Shown piece by piece: positions 13,572 through 24,461 of a stretch of 64,000 nt of DNA (within the stretch, counting starts at the first letter, position 1; every line of letters begins with the position of its first letter). The stretch covers positions 5,270,001 through 5,334,000 of the forward strand of contig OX595985.1 of assembly GCA_951394045.1 (NCBI GenBank). The letters are read 5' to 3'. The notes beneath the pieces were generated by a model. That model did not search any database. It was given only the letters and a program-made list of their open reading frames with translations, and was not told where the DNA came from. This stretch comes from Nitzschia sp. DOCU1 (taxonomy: Eukaryota; Bacillariophyta; Bacillariophyceae; Bacillariales; Bacillariaceae). The position numbers were made by a program, and so were the translations under genes.

Positions 13572-16148
13572 AGATCCAATTCGTCTAGAGTTAAAAGAAG
13601 GAGCAAAGCCGTATCATGCAAAGCCATTCGGCATTCCTCATGCGTACGAACAAACGACGCGAAAAGAGATCGAACGATTCGAAAAACTTGGAATCTGGAA
13701 GCGTGTCAACCAATCCACATGGACGGCCGGCACGTTCATTCAACCGAAGAAAACGGGCGATGTGCGCGTACTTACAGATTTTCGGAAACTCAACGAATAT
13801 CTTGTGCGCAAGCCGCACCGCACCCACTGCCAAAAATCAACGAGTTATTGCAAAAACTCCAGGGCTTTAAATGGGCAACGGCTATTGACCTCAGCATGGG
13901 CTATTATCACATTCCAATGGATAAGTACAGCCAAGGCCTCCTTGGTACTGTAATGCCGTGGGGCTTATATCAGTACCAGGTGCTGCCGATGGGTATATCC
14001 AATGCCCCTGATATTTTCCAAAGTATCATGATGCGTCTCCTTGGTGACCTGGAGTACGCACAAGTGTACATGGATGATATTTTGATAACGAGCAAAGGCA
14101 CATTTAGCGACCACGTCGCCAAGCTCAAAGAGGTCCTCGCACGACTCGAACAAGCCGGTTTCCGCGCTAACGTACGCAAATGCAAATTTGCTGCCGACCG
14201 CGTTGAGTACCTCGGCTACGAGATCTCCCGTGACGGTATCCATCCCCAACCTAAGAAAGTGGAAGCGATACTAAAGATGCAGCCGCCGCAAACGAAGCGA
14301 CAACTGAGACGTTTCTTAGGCATGGTAAATTACTACCGTGATATGTGGCGGAAGCGATCGCACATACTAGCGCCGCTAACGGCGTTGTGTTCCAAGTCAG
14401 TCCCGTGGAAATGGACTCCCGAATGCAATGAATCATTCGAATCGATTAAGCGAGCAGTAGCGCGAGAGACGCTGTTGAACTTCCCCGACTTCAATAAAGA
14501 ATTCCACATATATACGGACGCTAGCGATTATCAATTGGGCGCCGTAATTATGCAAGATGGCAAACCATTGGCGTTCTATAGTCGGAAGTTGAACTCCGCC
14601 CAAAAGAATTATACGACAGGCGAACAGGAACTGCTAAGTATAGTTGAAACGCTTAAGGAATTTAGGAATATTCTCCTTGGTCAAAAGCTGGTAGTACACA
14701 CGGACCACCTAAACATCCTGTACAACAAGATGCCGAGTTCCCGAGTGGTTTGCTGGCGTATTCTATTGGAAGAGTACGGTGCTAAGTTCGTGCATGTCAA
14801 AGGCGAAGACAACGTAGTTGCGGACACGCTGTCGCGCTGTCGCGGCACCCGAATAGTGACCCAGACGACGAGTCAGCAGAGGATGTTCCCATTGGGAAAC
14901 AAATGTCGTATTGTATGGCGCATCACCCAGTTGATGACGACGACTACGAGATCTCCTATGCCGACCTCGTGACCGCGGAAGATATCGCGGCCGAAGAAGG
15001 ATTCGCACTGAGTCCAAAGGTAGTAGCATACTACCAGAACAAAGACCTCAATCTAATGCGAAAAGCCAGACGAGCTCCCTCTAAATACACTAAGATCCAC
15101 CTAGAAGGTGTAGAGGTTCTAGCTAAGTACGGTAAAGTAGTAGTACCGGCTGCACTACAAGATAGAATAGTTGAAAGCTACCACGACTTGCTACAACACC
15201 CAGGCATGACACGAATGGAAGCGACAATACGCCACGTATTCGATTGGCGAGGGTTGCGAGAGAAAGTCGAGCAACACTGTCGCACGTGCAAAATATGTCA
15301 GTTGACGAAGAAGCAACGGAAAGAGTATGGCCATCTGCCGCCGAAAGAAGCGGAGACAATACCATGGAAGCGCGTGAACGTAGACATGGTAGGACCGTAT
15401 ACCGTGCGAACTCCGAAAGGAGTGCGCGAGCTCTTAGCGATGACCATGATCGACCCAGTCACGGGTTGGTTCGAAATAGCACCACTGCCTAAACCTGATA
15501 GCTACGAGTGCCAGAAGGCATTCGACGCTTATTGGCTGGCGAGGTACCCGAGACCTCAACAAGTGGGCGTAGATAATGGTTCAACATTCAAACGCTACTT
15601 CAACGACTTATGTAAGAACTATGGCCTGGAGAGGAAGCCCTCCACAGAATACAATCCCCAAAGTAATGGCGTAATAGAGCGTGTACACCAAGTATTAGGA
15701 AACGCCTTACGTAATTTCGAACTAGAGGAACGTGAGCTCGACGAATCAAATCCATGGGATGAGTTCCTCACTGCCGCCGCCTTCGCGATTAGGAGTACAC
15801 ACCACACTACCCTACAGGCATCCCCAGCGCAGTTAGTGTTCGGCAGGGATATGTTTCTCCCAGTACAGTTTGTGGCAGACTGGGCGCGGGGCGCGTATTA
15901 GGCTACGCAAGCAGAAGATCATTGATGCTTCTAACAAACGAGAGAATTCAAAGAGAATCCATCATCAGTACAATGTCGGCGATCGCGTGCTGCTCACTAC
16001 ACCCGGAAAATTACCGAAAGTACGGAGTCCGCGTACGGGACCCTACGACGTAGTGAATGTACATGACAATGGAACCGTGACCATTCAAAATGGCCCCGTA
16101 CAGCAACGAGTTAACATCAGACGGATTACACCGTACTGGACAAAGTAA
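13572..16148 (+). pseudogene. RT-RNase H-integrase, Gypsy copy E (three frameshifts)
   Basis: Continues the pol of copy E. RT has YMDD (near 14065), RNase H has TDASDYQLGAV and the HTDHLNILY and ADTLSR motifs, and integrase (open frame 14903-15901) has HHCC (HPGM..H, CRTCKIC) and the DDE core. Three tandem duplications shift the frame: GCACC twice near 13815, GCTGTCGC twice near 14835 and GGGCGCG twice near 15887. The last is shared with copy A. Unlike copies A and B, copy E has an intact GAA codon at the integrase start (about 15173). The C-terminal tail RRITPYWTK ends at 16148. Confidence 0.93.
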
Positions 16149-16173
16149 CCGAACTGTTCCATAGGGAAGCGGG

Positions 16174-16665
16174 TGCCATACCCCACAGAGACGCATAAAT
16201 AGTTTAGTCCTTTTAGTCACATACGTTGATAGTCTTAGTAGTCATAGACGAACAGAGTCGTCCGTTGAACGGATGACGTACAGACGGCTAACGGACGCGG
16301 ACGCGGACGCGAACGATCGATGACGTCGTCGCTGACGGCGCACCGACGTAGCGATCCATGGAGTCGCAGCGTTACACATGGAAGCGCTCTGTAGTATATT
16401 GCATAGTAACATTCGACTAACTCATAGAGTCCCTTGCCAACGGCATGCCTACAATCTAAGTAGTAAATATTCATCGCCCAATAGAGGAGATGTATTTAGG
16501 GCAAGGAAATAATTCAGACCATGGGTATCGAGGAGTCGTAGCTAGCCAAGACTTGGGACGCCTAGTTGCAGGCGACGCTATCGGCGAATCGACATATTCG
16601 AATAAATAAATATATGCGCGTTATTTACGCGCGGGGAAATTCGTTCACAAAATGAACGACCGGTT
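16174..16665 (+). repeat. 3' LTR of Gypsy copy E, first part
   Basis: Starts TGCCATACC after the purine tract and continues identically to the 5' LTR up to AACGACCGGTT, where the DDE transposon begins. The remaining LTR is at 21707-21846. Confidence 0.93.
16657..16665. repeat. Left target-site duplication CGACCGGTT
   Basis: CGACCGGTT at 16657-16665 is repeated at 21707-21715. Other LTR copies contain this site once (CGACCGGTC or variants), so it is an 8- or 9-bp target duplication flanking the 5.0 kb element. Confidence 0.88.
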
Positions 16666-17064
16666 GGCATACTACACGTAGCTAGCTCAAATTTTATGAA
16701 GAAAAAAGGGGAAAAAAGAAGGAAAAGAATTCGAAACCAAATGACCGCCTTTAAATGAACATAATTGCTACCAAACTGCATATTTTAACAAACATAATCC
16801 CGAAGCAAAAAAGAGCGTGCCAACGTGCGCGCCTTCCTGCCATTACTTAGCTATACCCTGGAAAATGCGCGCGCGTGCAAGCCGACGTGTAATATTTGGA
16901 CACACCGGTCTCACTTCCGCGCCGACGTTATTGGTCTCGACAACAGCGATAGTTTTCATTGACGATGACAATGCTAACAACGAAATCATATGGTAGACAA
17001 CAACAGTAAGTGTATTTGAACGGCGCCAGGACTATTTCATCTTTACTGCTACTTACACACATTT

Positions 17065-19685
17065 CTACCAATTCGGGAATTTCGGATCAACAGGTAGCGA
17101 ATTGGCAGTGCGGATTGCGACCCAGCTTTTCTTCATCACCTTACTCTGGATCCTTGCCTTTGGCAATTCATCTCCTGCATTGTAACCCTCCGGTACTTCC
17201 CAATAGGTATATCTCTGATCGTCAGGAACGCGACAATAATTTCGAGAGTTGCTAGGTGCCTTCATACAATGCAGATTCCCACTTCTCTCCCAGCCACATC
17301 GATAGCAACGCTGCACGGACCGCCTTACTGCTGGTTCAGTTTCGTTGCCGTCAATTTTTGTCGGATGACTTGTGGCTGCTGGCATTCGGATGTGTGATGG
17401 TCCGTCTCCAGTTACTACCGGCTGAGCAAGTTGAAGTTCAGGCGGAGTCACGAAAAGGAGTTGCCGTTCGGATGGATCTTGAATAGCGGTTGCCATTGGT
17501 TGCTGAGGTTCAGGTGGTGCTTGCAAGGGCTCCCGAAAGGTCAATGATCTTGCAGTTGAATTTAATCCATTCCGGATCACCCTGGTTCCACCCCGAACTG
17601 TCGTTGCTGCTGTCACCCCAGTGGTTGAATCTGAAATCTCTACGACCTGCCGTCCAGTCCGTCGCTGGTTCTCCTTCTTTTGAAGTGTTTTATGATATTC
17701 TTTCAAAAGTTCCGCTGTCTTTGCAAAGATTTTTTTCCGTTGTTCCATTGGCTTCAAGCGCTCATCCATTGCACGTGCATTGTGCGCAATGCACATGGCC
17801 GGGTAGTCAACTGAAGTGAATTGATTTTCATGTCGTCGCCCAGAATATAATGGGAGGAGCTCAATGAACAGGTAACAGTCATCGGCGGTCATTTTGGTAA
17901 CAGGTACTCCAAGAATGTTGTCGCGCTGTTCCATAAACGTAGTACTTTCCATTGTCGTGGTAAGTTGCGAATCCATATTGCCAGCAGTCGTTGTCAATAC
18001 TCTAATTGCTCTGTTCACCATTCCATTTGGCGTGTCACAGTCATCATCAATGGCGGCCTCCACAAGCTGCAAAGCATGTCGAACTACCGGCGTATAATGC
18101 ATCTCCCCAGTACTTTCAAAATCATTCGGATTGACCAAATCTCCAAAGTATTGCTCCTGCCCATGGATATCTGCCGCCAATTGCATATTGTGTATTGTCT
18201 CATGCTGGTAGAACCCCTTGTACTCTGTTGAAGCAAGCCCCCTTTGGACCGCCCTATCGTGGTTCCAGCGATGAACGAATACTGCCAAAAGACAGACCGC
18301 TAAGAGTGGAGAACAATGACTTGCTCTCATTATATCTCGAAGATGTTTGTGGAAACCTTCGAGCTGTGACGTGCCCCGTATGCAGTGGAGGATCTGTCGA
18401 CCGCTGGGCTCCGTCTCAATGTAGTAGTAGTCTACATCTGGATCGTCCGACATGCAACCCTTTTGAATATGCCGGAGGATACTTTTGGCCTCCTTCCATG
18501 ATTGCTTGGAGAAGAGCGGATCGCCAGTTTTGTGGTCTTTTATGTTAGCTATGAACTTCACAGTATCCATGAATCGCTTCTCAAGAAGTTTGGGTTCGGG
18601 GCATGTTCGAGGGATTCCCTGGAGTGCCTTTGCACTAGGGCAAGCCATGCGGCGCTTTGCCTCTTTGGCTGCTTCATGTGGATCACCCGACCATTTTTGA
18701 CCGGACGATGCGGCAAGCTCCGATGCTAGTTGTTCGGTGGCCTCGTCGAGCCTTGTTGGATCAGCTACCATCAATGCGTCTCTCAAAAGTCCACGGCCCT
18801 CGTCACTGAACCCATGTGTTTTCGGCCATGTTTTGGTGAGTCGTGTCATGACATGGAAGGGATCCCCCTTGACACCATTACACTCAAAAACCTCACGACC
18901 ACCAACTTCCATTCGCAAGGTGCCATTGTTGTTTCGCGATATCAGGACATATCCAACATTATGATCAACTCCATTTCCATCATCCTCTAAAGGCCGGTCA
19001 GGGTAGTCTTCTATGGTAGTCCCATCAGGCATCGCGGCGTCAATGTCATTCTCCTCATTTCGCTCGCCTGCCGGCTGTACTTCCTGTCCAGCAACATCAG
19101 GCAAAGATTCCTCCGTTGCTTCCGTAGCCCCTACTACAGCAGTACTAGGCGCGGCGACAGCAGTAGGCCATGGATTGACTTGTACCCGGTTTCGCGCTTT
19201 TGCTAATTCCAAGTCCTCTAAAGTAGAGGTACGCATTCGTCGGCGATTCCATGCCACGGAGGTCTGACTTGCTGCAACTGCAGTTACGGTCCTTCTAGCA
19301 GCGGCTGAACCATCAGCTGCATGCAACGGATCCGCAACCAAAGCTTGTCCATTTTCAACATGGACTACTTTGACCATGATCCGATCATAGCGGCGCTTCC
19401 TATTTTCTGGTCCCATAGTTTCAGTCAAACCCCGCTCGATCGACTGTATCTTTCCAAATGCACAAACCGGTCCCGAAGTTGGTGGCAACAATCGAACAAC
19501 GTCGCCAACTGATAAATCTTCAACCTTTGGTTCATGGTGTAGTTCATGTAGGCTTTCAAGTTTCTTGTACAGCTGGAGCCCAACCCATGCGTCAATCGCC
19601 GCATAATTTATACATGCCTCCGACAGAACCTTTGCACTCCAAACGGACCGAGCAAGACTCTTGTAGAAAGCCCAGCGCCGCTTCT
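17065..19685 (-). CDS. DDE transposase, C-terminal part with exonuclease remnant
   Basis: The frame opens after a stop near 19688. Its first 40 codons hold the C-terminal signature of DEDDy 3'-5' exonucleases (SARSVW-type segment followed by NYAAIDAWVGLQLYKKL; conserved Y-A-A-x-D), as in RNase D/WRN-like domains. The Exo I and Exo II motifs are absent. Later it has GDPFHVMTRL and, near codon 375 counted from 19491, GTSQLEGFHKHLR, whose E is the likely third acidic residue of the DDE triad. The C-terminus carries a Cys/His cluster (CYRCGWERSGNLHC, then NYC). The frame differs from the upstream N-terminal frame at 19592-21394, so the intact protein was one chain now broken by a deletion and frameshift. 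Likely start codons are unclear (an internal TTG lies at 19491). Confidence 0.75.
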
Positions 19686-21394
19686 ACAAATGATTCCCGA
19701 CTCGTAATGTAGATAGGACGGACGGGCAGTTGAGCAAGTGGCAGCTGCTCTTCGTCTTGCTCACGAGGCCTGGACGGGTCTCGTGACCCAAGCGATGGCA
19801 TTGCCCTTAGTAACATTTTATATTCATGACAGCATGAATCAGAATAAAAAAGACGAACCTCCTCGTAGCCATGTACTCTATACCGATGCTGGATACCAGC
19901 AAGAATATGTTCCATTTCTTCGTAATCTCCAGCTCGAACAAAATTGATGGCGACAATCTGGTTGTACTCGTTCATAACAGAATAAACAGAATCAAATGCC
20001 CGGACAGTTGAGTTGTCAGCTCCACGAGAGAAAATGAATCGAATAACTTTATACGACTTGTCGGCGCAGAGTACTCGCCCAGAAACCAGCTGCAAACATC
20101 GCTCATAATACGGAAGCAGCTTCAGGGCACGAAGAATGAAATGTTTCTGGAGATATTTTTCAGATGGTACAGCTCCAACAACATCGGATAGCTTCAGCAC
20201 CATTGCCTTTCTATGCTCGCTAGCTGCAAGAGCGGTAAAGGATCCTCGTGCCATTGGATTCTTGTAGAATCCATCAATCTTCTCCTGTAGTTGGACCAGC
20301 ACATTCCGTCTTAGAATAGCAATCTTTTTTTGAATGGCACTGAAAGGAACGCTGGAAGCCACATGTTCAAAAATTTGATCACTGAACGAACGAGTAATGG
20401 CTCGACGCTTGGTAAGAACAAGCCCCAATGTGTTCCGTATGTCCGGTGTAAGGTACTTGAGCACCTCAGGATCGTGCCCAGTAAAATAGTAAGGATGGCG
20501 CATGATTGCATCCTCATCCAGCTTGGTGCCCTTGTTGCGGTTATCATCGTCGCCCTTGTCATTATCATCGTCGCCATTGTCGTCATCGCCCCTGTCATCG
20601 TCGCCCTTTTTACCCTTGTCAGCCTTGTTTTCTCGCAGGCGTAGGATGCATTTGTAGCGGCTGCTGAAGAAAAATCCGGCAGTTCCATCGGCATCATCAA
20701 ATGGCCGTACAAAATTGTTGTAGAACAAGTCCCGGCTTGTACAAGGCTGCCCGTTTTGCATAATATTAAAACCATGCCACTTGCATGGCATCTGACCAGT
20801 CGTCAGCAAATGGGGGCACGTTTTGTCAGGGGCGAAGAATTTAGCCTTGCAAAAACTTGATGCCAGGAAATCAGCAACATTTGGTGGGCGACCCAAGAAG
20901 AGAGGTTCCTTCCACACGTAGTCGTTTGTAAGCCAGGGAAAATGCATCGAACCAGTTGTATGGCGGATGTGATGATTAGATCCCTTGCTGGCGCCTTTCA
21001 TCACTGTCCGCAGGTCATGCATGACACATCCAAGCAAAGCCCGAAAGAGTGGTGGGACATTGTCCATGTTTACACCAGGGAGAGGATCCTCGTCGGTTGG
21101 TTCATTCATAATTGTAGAAGCCGTGGAAGGAATATTTTTAATCGGCTCCGAATCCAATTGGGTTACCTGCAACATCTCGACGTTAGTCGGCGAAGGCGTT
21201 GGCTGCCGTGGTCGATGCGGCGCAAAAAAAGAAGCTTTTCGCTGTTCACATTCTTTCTTTTCGCGATTTTTATCGTGCGCAATTTCAGCATTCGTCCGAC
21301 GGGAATAAGTGGTGCCCTTCTTTCGACCTTTTCCTGGCCCCTTGTTAGTGTCGTCGGTAGTCGACATGGTTGAAAGAATGGGCTCGTCCGCCAT
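19592..21394 (-). CDS. DDE transposase, N-terminal part
   Basis: A 600-residue frame from an ATG at 21394. A basic, disordered N-terminus (KGPGKGRKKGTTYSRRTNAE) is followed by a region with spaced cysteines (CPHLL, PCKWHGF, then YKC) that resembles the zinc-associated N-terminal domain seen in large DDE transposases. A D/K/G-rich low-complexity insert lies near residues 255-290. The first catalytic aspartate is probably in CADKSYKV (about residue 446) and the second in FYSDSCCHE (about 520). The last part (PIYITSRESFVEAALGFLQ) looks like the start of a 3'-5' exonuclease domain. It ends where the frame is broken. Product: DNA transposase, probably no longer functional as a two-piece protein. 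Confidence 0.75.
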   Translation of the reverse strand: MADEPILSTMSTTDDTNKGPGKGRKKGTTYSRRTNAEIAHDKNREKKECEQRKASFFAPHRPRQPTPSPTNVEMLQVTQLDSEPIKNIPSTASTIMNEPTDEDPLPGVNMDNVPPLFRALLGCVMHDLRTVMKGASKGSNHHIRHTTGSMHFPWLTNDYVWKEPLFLGRPPNVADFLASSFCKAKFFAPDKTCPHLLTTGQMPCKWHGFNIMQNGQPCTSRDLFYNNFVRPFDDADGTAGFFFSSRYKCILRLRENKADKGKKGDDDRGDDDNGDDDNDKGDDDNRNKGTKLDEDAIMRHPYYFTGHDPEVLKYLTPDIRNTLGLVLTKRRAITRSFSDQIFEHVASSVPFSAIQKKIAILRRNVLVQLQEKIDGFYKNPMARGSFTALAASEHRKAMVLKLSDVVGAVPSEKYLQKHFILRALKLLPYYERCLQLVSGRVLCADKSYKVIRFIFSRGADNSTVRAFDSVYSVMNEYNQIVAINFVRAGDYEEMEHILAGIQHRYRVHGYEEVRLFYSDSCCHEYKMLLRAMPSLGSRDPSRPREQDEEQLPLAQLPVRPIYITSRESFVEAALGFLQESCSVRLECKGSVGGMYKLCGD

Positions 21395-21706
21395 GTATCA
21401 CAACATGATGTGATTGTCATTGGTGTGGCGGTAATCTGTGCGATAGAGGGTGGGCTGGCGTCGGAAGCAGTGCGTGCCATCCGAGATTTGGATTTGTGGG
21501 ATTTTTTATGACGAAACGAGGCGGGTTTTGACAACTTATTTCTTCATTTCGCATTTCCGGCGCCTTTGTGTCAAGACCCTAGCAGTTTATTCCGGAACCC
21601 TAGCAGCTTATTACGAAAAAAACTTGAAAAGAGGGCTCTTTTGGACGGAAACAGCGTAGTTCTGTCAAGACCCTACCAAGTACTACCTACGTGGCCGACG
21701 GTTGGC

Positions 21707-21846
21707 CGACCGGTTGCAAATATTTGAAAGACGAAAATCTTTCCTCTCGTCAATCTTGTTGTTGGAAGTCAAGCTAATAGAACATAACATAGGTCTCAAA
21801 ATTATCATCGTCTTTATTTCTTTATCGTCACCCCCGGGATAGGGCA
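21707..21846 (+). repeat. 3' LTR of Gypsy copy E, remaining part
   Basis: Begins with the duplicated CGACCGGTT and continues GCAAATATTTGAAAGACG to the LTR end ATAGGGCA. The first 9 bases are the right target-site duplication. Confidence 0.93.
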
Positions 21847-22521
21847 GGCATGCGCATGTCGGGCGGCGAGAGACGCTGGTAGTCCTCGTAGCGAGCGTGC
21901 CAATACAGGACGAACGTGTGCGTGGTGTCCGGCCAATCAGCAGTCAGTCTGGTGGCTGATAACCATTTCATCAGGGCATTGGCCTGTTGGCGTGCCGCAA
22001 CAGACGTGGTCGCTTCCTTCTTCAAGTCTAGGTACAGATGGCGGGCGGAGGAACGTTCGCCATACTTAGTAATTAGGGTTCTACCAAACAAACAAACCCT
22101 TAATATTTTAACATAATTAGTAAGTACACAGTTATTCAGAACAGCCATGACGTAGACCTCTTGTTCCTTGAAGAGAGCACGGTCTTTGTCAGTGACAGGG
22201 CGGATATGGTCACGGTCATCCGCGATGACGTTGTAAACGCCTTGGGCCCGGGCGGTCCCAGTCTTGGAAGTTCTCTACTAGCTTCAACTTAGGGTACACA
22301 TTCATGTCACGCTTCATGCCACGCTGAAAGTTAACTAGGGAAGCATAATATGCGCGGGCAGGTGCCTTCGGGTCATTTGGAGGGTGCATTGCCCTCTGTG
22401 CCATCTCGATAATGGTCCGTGGTCCGCCCGAGAGGGTGACCCGCAAGACTGTGCGAACACTGGGGTAGGGGCCCTGGTGTGAGCCAAAGCACTCCGCAAG
22501 GAGAAAACTAAATAGTACCAA
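21847..22521 (-). pseudogene. Copia-type gag remnant, frameshifted
   Basis: Two overlapping minus-strand frames carry consecutive pieces of a Copia-like Gag. The first has MKRDMNVYPKLKLVENFQDW and the second has AVLNNCVLTNYVKIL, GERSSARHLYLDL and TADWPDTTHTFVLYW, which match the pattern of Gag capsid regions in Copia elements (YP.LK..ENF..W, then T...FVL.W). A frame change near 22240 and a missing pol show it is dead. It directly abuts the 3' LTR of Gypsy copy E, which probably inserted into it. Assignment rests on pattern recognition only. Confidence 0.6.
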
Positions 22522-23157
22522 AAAGGGGGTGGTATGTGCAGGCGCGAAAAAATTTCTAGACAGACGTTAAAAAACATAGCGGCGCAGAGCTTGACCTTTG
22601 GTGATTGTATTGTGGTTGCGAAGGGTAATGCAGTAACGGTAAAATCATGTTTTTGGTGATAGATTGATGAATTGTGTTGATTCCGGAGATATGGCCATGG
22701 CGTTCAGTTGTTGTCGTATGGAAGAATTGATGGTGTGAGGCTTTGTGGGAAGGGTTGTGTCTATGGGACGGTAGGAGGTGGAGAAAATGAGTAAAAGTAG
22801 GGTAATAACGTATGCGTTAATGTTTTTGTTTCGCTGGTGTGGTGGTGGGTGACGAGTGCGTGGTAGGAAGGCATGGTGAGGAGGAAGGGTCATGTGATGA
22901 AATGTTGCCCGGCGATAGGGTTCGGGATGTATGAAGGTAAGATGACGAAATGGCGTTAAAACAAGGTGTTTGTTAGGTAGAGGCAAAGAACATGCACGTG
23001 CTGGCACGAGGGGAGAAAGATTTAAAAATATTATCTATATGCAAGCTTAAAAGGTGGCTTTGGTGGCAGTTGAGAAATGGCGGGAAGGTGTCTTGACGCA
23101 GAACACGCTGAGAGGCACAAAATGTTCGACACACCGATGGGGAATGTCCGTGTTCAT

Positions 23158-23410
23158 TATGGAGAGTCGTTTGCATGGAATGAATTTATTGCGTGTGTTG
23201 TTATCGTTTTTGTTGGAAATTTGTAGATGAAGGAGTCTGCTTGTATGTTGTAGTTTGGGAGTCTCAGAACGCTTGTGTGGATGACTTTGATGTTGTCGCT
23301 GTGTTTGACGAAGAGTCGTAAACATGGAACGAATTTATTGTGAGTGGTGTTTGCCGTCATTTCTGTCGGAAGTCCGTAGGTAAAGCATATTGTTGGCGTG
23401 TTGTAGGAGG
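23158..23410. repeat. Pair of diverged direct repeats, about 105 bp each
   Basis: The first unit begins GGAGAGTCGTTTGCATGGAA near 23160; the second begins GAAGAGTCGTAAACATGGAA near 23309. Both continue with TGAATTTATTG-like or CGAATTTATTG-like sequence and a GTTGTAG stretch. Similarity is obvious but imperfect, so this is an old duplication. Confidence 0.7.
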
Positions 23411-23614
23411 AGAGAGTGTGATGAGACATATAAGGATTGCGTTCTCGGATTTGGATTGCACTTTGGGAGGCGGAAGAATGGTTGATTGAGATGTTCATTG
23501 TCGATGTCGATCGCCTTGTGATTTTCGTGGAGGTTGAATCAGGTTGGTAATATCATACATTACTGACATGCATATGGGTTAGCAGAGAAGTGGGTGACCG
23601 TGTTATTTCACCCG

Positions 23615-23906
23615 ATAAATAAGTCATGTATTTTGCCCAGTGAACCGAAAATTCTTTGGAAACACTACTGTTTTTTTGAACGTGTTGTCTACGGCAATTT
23701 GAAAGAATCTGATTGGACAGGTAAAAGTTGATATGGTAAGAGTTTCGCGACGAGGGTATGATCGTGGGTATGTTGGCGAAGGTAGTGATTTTACCGCGAT
23801 AAATAACTCATGTGTTTTGCCCAGTTGCCCGAAAATTCTCTGGAAACCCTACTGTTATTTTGAACGTGTGTTCTACAGGATTTTGAAAGAATCTCATTGG
23901 CTACTC
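23615..23906. repeat. Pair of direct repeats, about 107 bp each, about 184 bp apart
   Basis: Unit 1 (about 23615-23720) and unit 2 (about 23799-23906) share GATAAATAA, TTTTGCCCAGT, CGAAAATTCT, TGGAAAC, CTACTGTT, TTTGAACGTG and TTTGAAAGAATCT in the same order and spacing. Function unknown. Confidence 0.8.
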
Positions 23907-24461
23907 GAGGGTTGGAAGCTTGCCACGTTGTTCACAACCGTAGGATCGTAAGCATTCGAAAACTCTATTGTATTTTTTATATGGGTTCTATGAGGACATG
24001 ACGATGGTACCAGTAGTTAACATCTGGCAATCAACCAGAGGTAGTTAAAAACGTTTGAGTGGGCGTTGTAATTTGTGAATTTTGACTTCTTTCAAAATGT
24101 CTTAGGGAACAGATGCCTTCTCCAGAGGTCATAAGCCCTTATTTCAGCAACCGGAATCAATAATTAGCTTTGTTTAATCATTTTTCCTAAGGAATAGGCT
24201 CCCGTATAAATACGTTGAACAATTATTGTGGTCTGGCATCGGGGCTTAAAGAATTTTATGACCGAAGCAAGGTCCGTATAAAGACTGGGAACCGCCGTTC
24301 GGTGGGTGGTTTTGTGATGGAAAAGACAGTGTCAGATTTCAAGTGTTGTTATTGGTTGAGTTTGTGAAGAAGTGTGTTCTTCATATTTGGCCTAATAGCC
24401 TGCTTTTAGCTTACCCAGCTATTTTGCCAGCGATGATGCTGAGTACACTTTCCCTTTGACA

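Larger units (their letters stand above)
16666..21706 (-). mobile_element. 5.0 kb DDE transposon with 8-9 bp target duplication
   Basis: Precisely bounded by CGACCGGTT repeats inside the 3' LTR of copy E. The ends carry short imperfect inverted repeats: CACGTAGCTAG about 10 bases in from the left, and CACGTAGGTAG on the opposite strand near the right. It carries two minus-strand frames that together form one DDE-type transposase. The 8-9 bp duplication is compatible with MULE-like or KDZ-like elements; I cannot decide between them from sequence alone. It must be younger than copy E, whose LTRs are still identical. Confidence 0.85.
9734..21846 (+). mobile_element. Ty3/Gypsy copy E, whole element with two nested insertions
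   Basis: Order: 5' LTR (first 61 bases missing), 25-bp leader, gag, protease, [1.39 kb insertion], RT, RNase H, integrase, polypurine tract, 3' LTR split by a 5.0 kb DDE transposon. The two LTRs are identical by eye from TTAGTAGTCATAG through ATTCGTTCAC, so copy E inserted recently. It is nevertheless defective: TGA at 11697, tandem duplications near 13815, 14835 and 15887, and the two insertions. Domain order protease-RT-RNase H-integrase places it in Ty3/Gypsy. No chromodomain is seen at the integrase C-terminus. Confidence 0.92.
22522..24461. other. Intergenic region with diverged direct repeats, no supported gene
   Basis: Frames on the minus strand up to 120 codons (22645-23007, 23157-23498) are T/H/S-rich and show no domain. 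Two pairs of diverged direct repeats are visible (listed separately). The last few hundred bases must hold the promoter of the gene starting at 24462, but I see no clear TATA element. Confidence 0.55.

Noticed and set aside
12853..13588. Frames of 117-148 codons inside the 1.39 kb insertion as transposase candidates
   Set aside because: No catalytic pattern or domain is seen and codon composition looks random; the insertion is better called non-autonomous.
24003..24030. TAACATCTGGC similar to the left end of the 1.39 kb element
   Set aside because: Only about 11 bases match and the TTTTCCGGTCA core is absent; likely chance.
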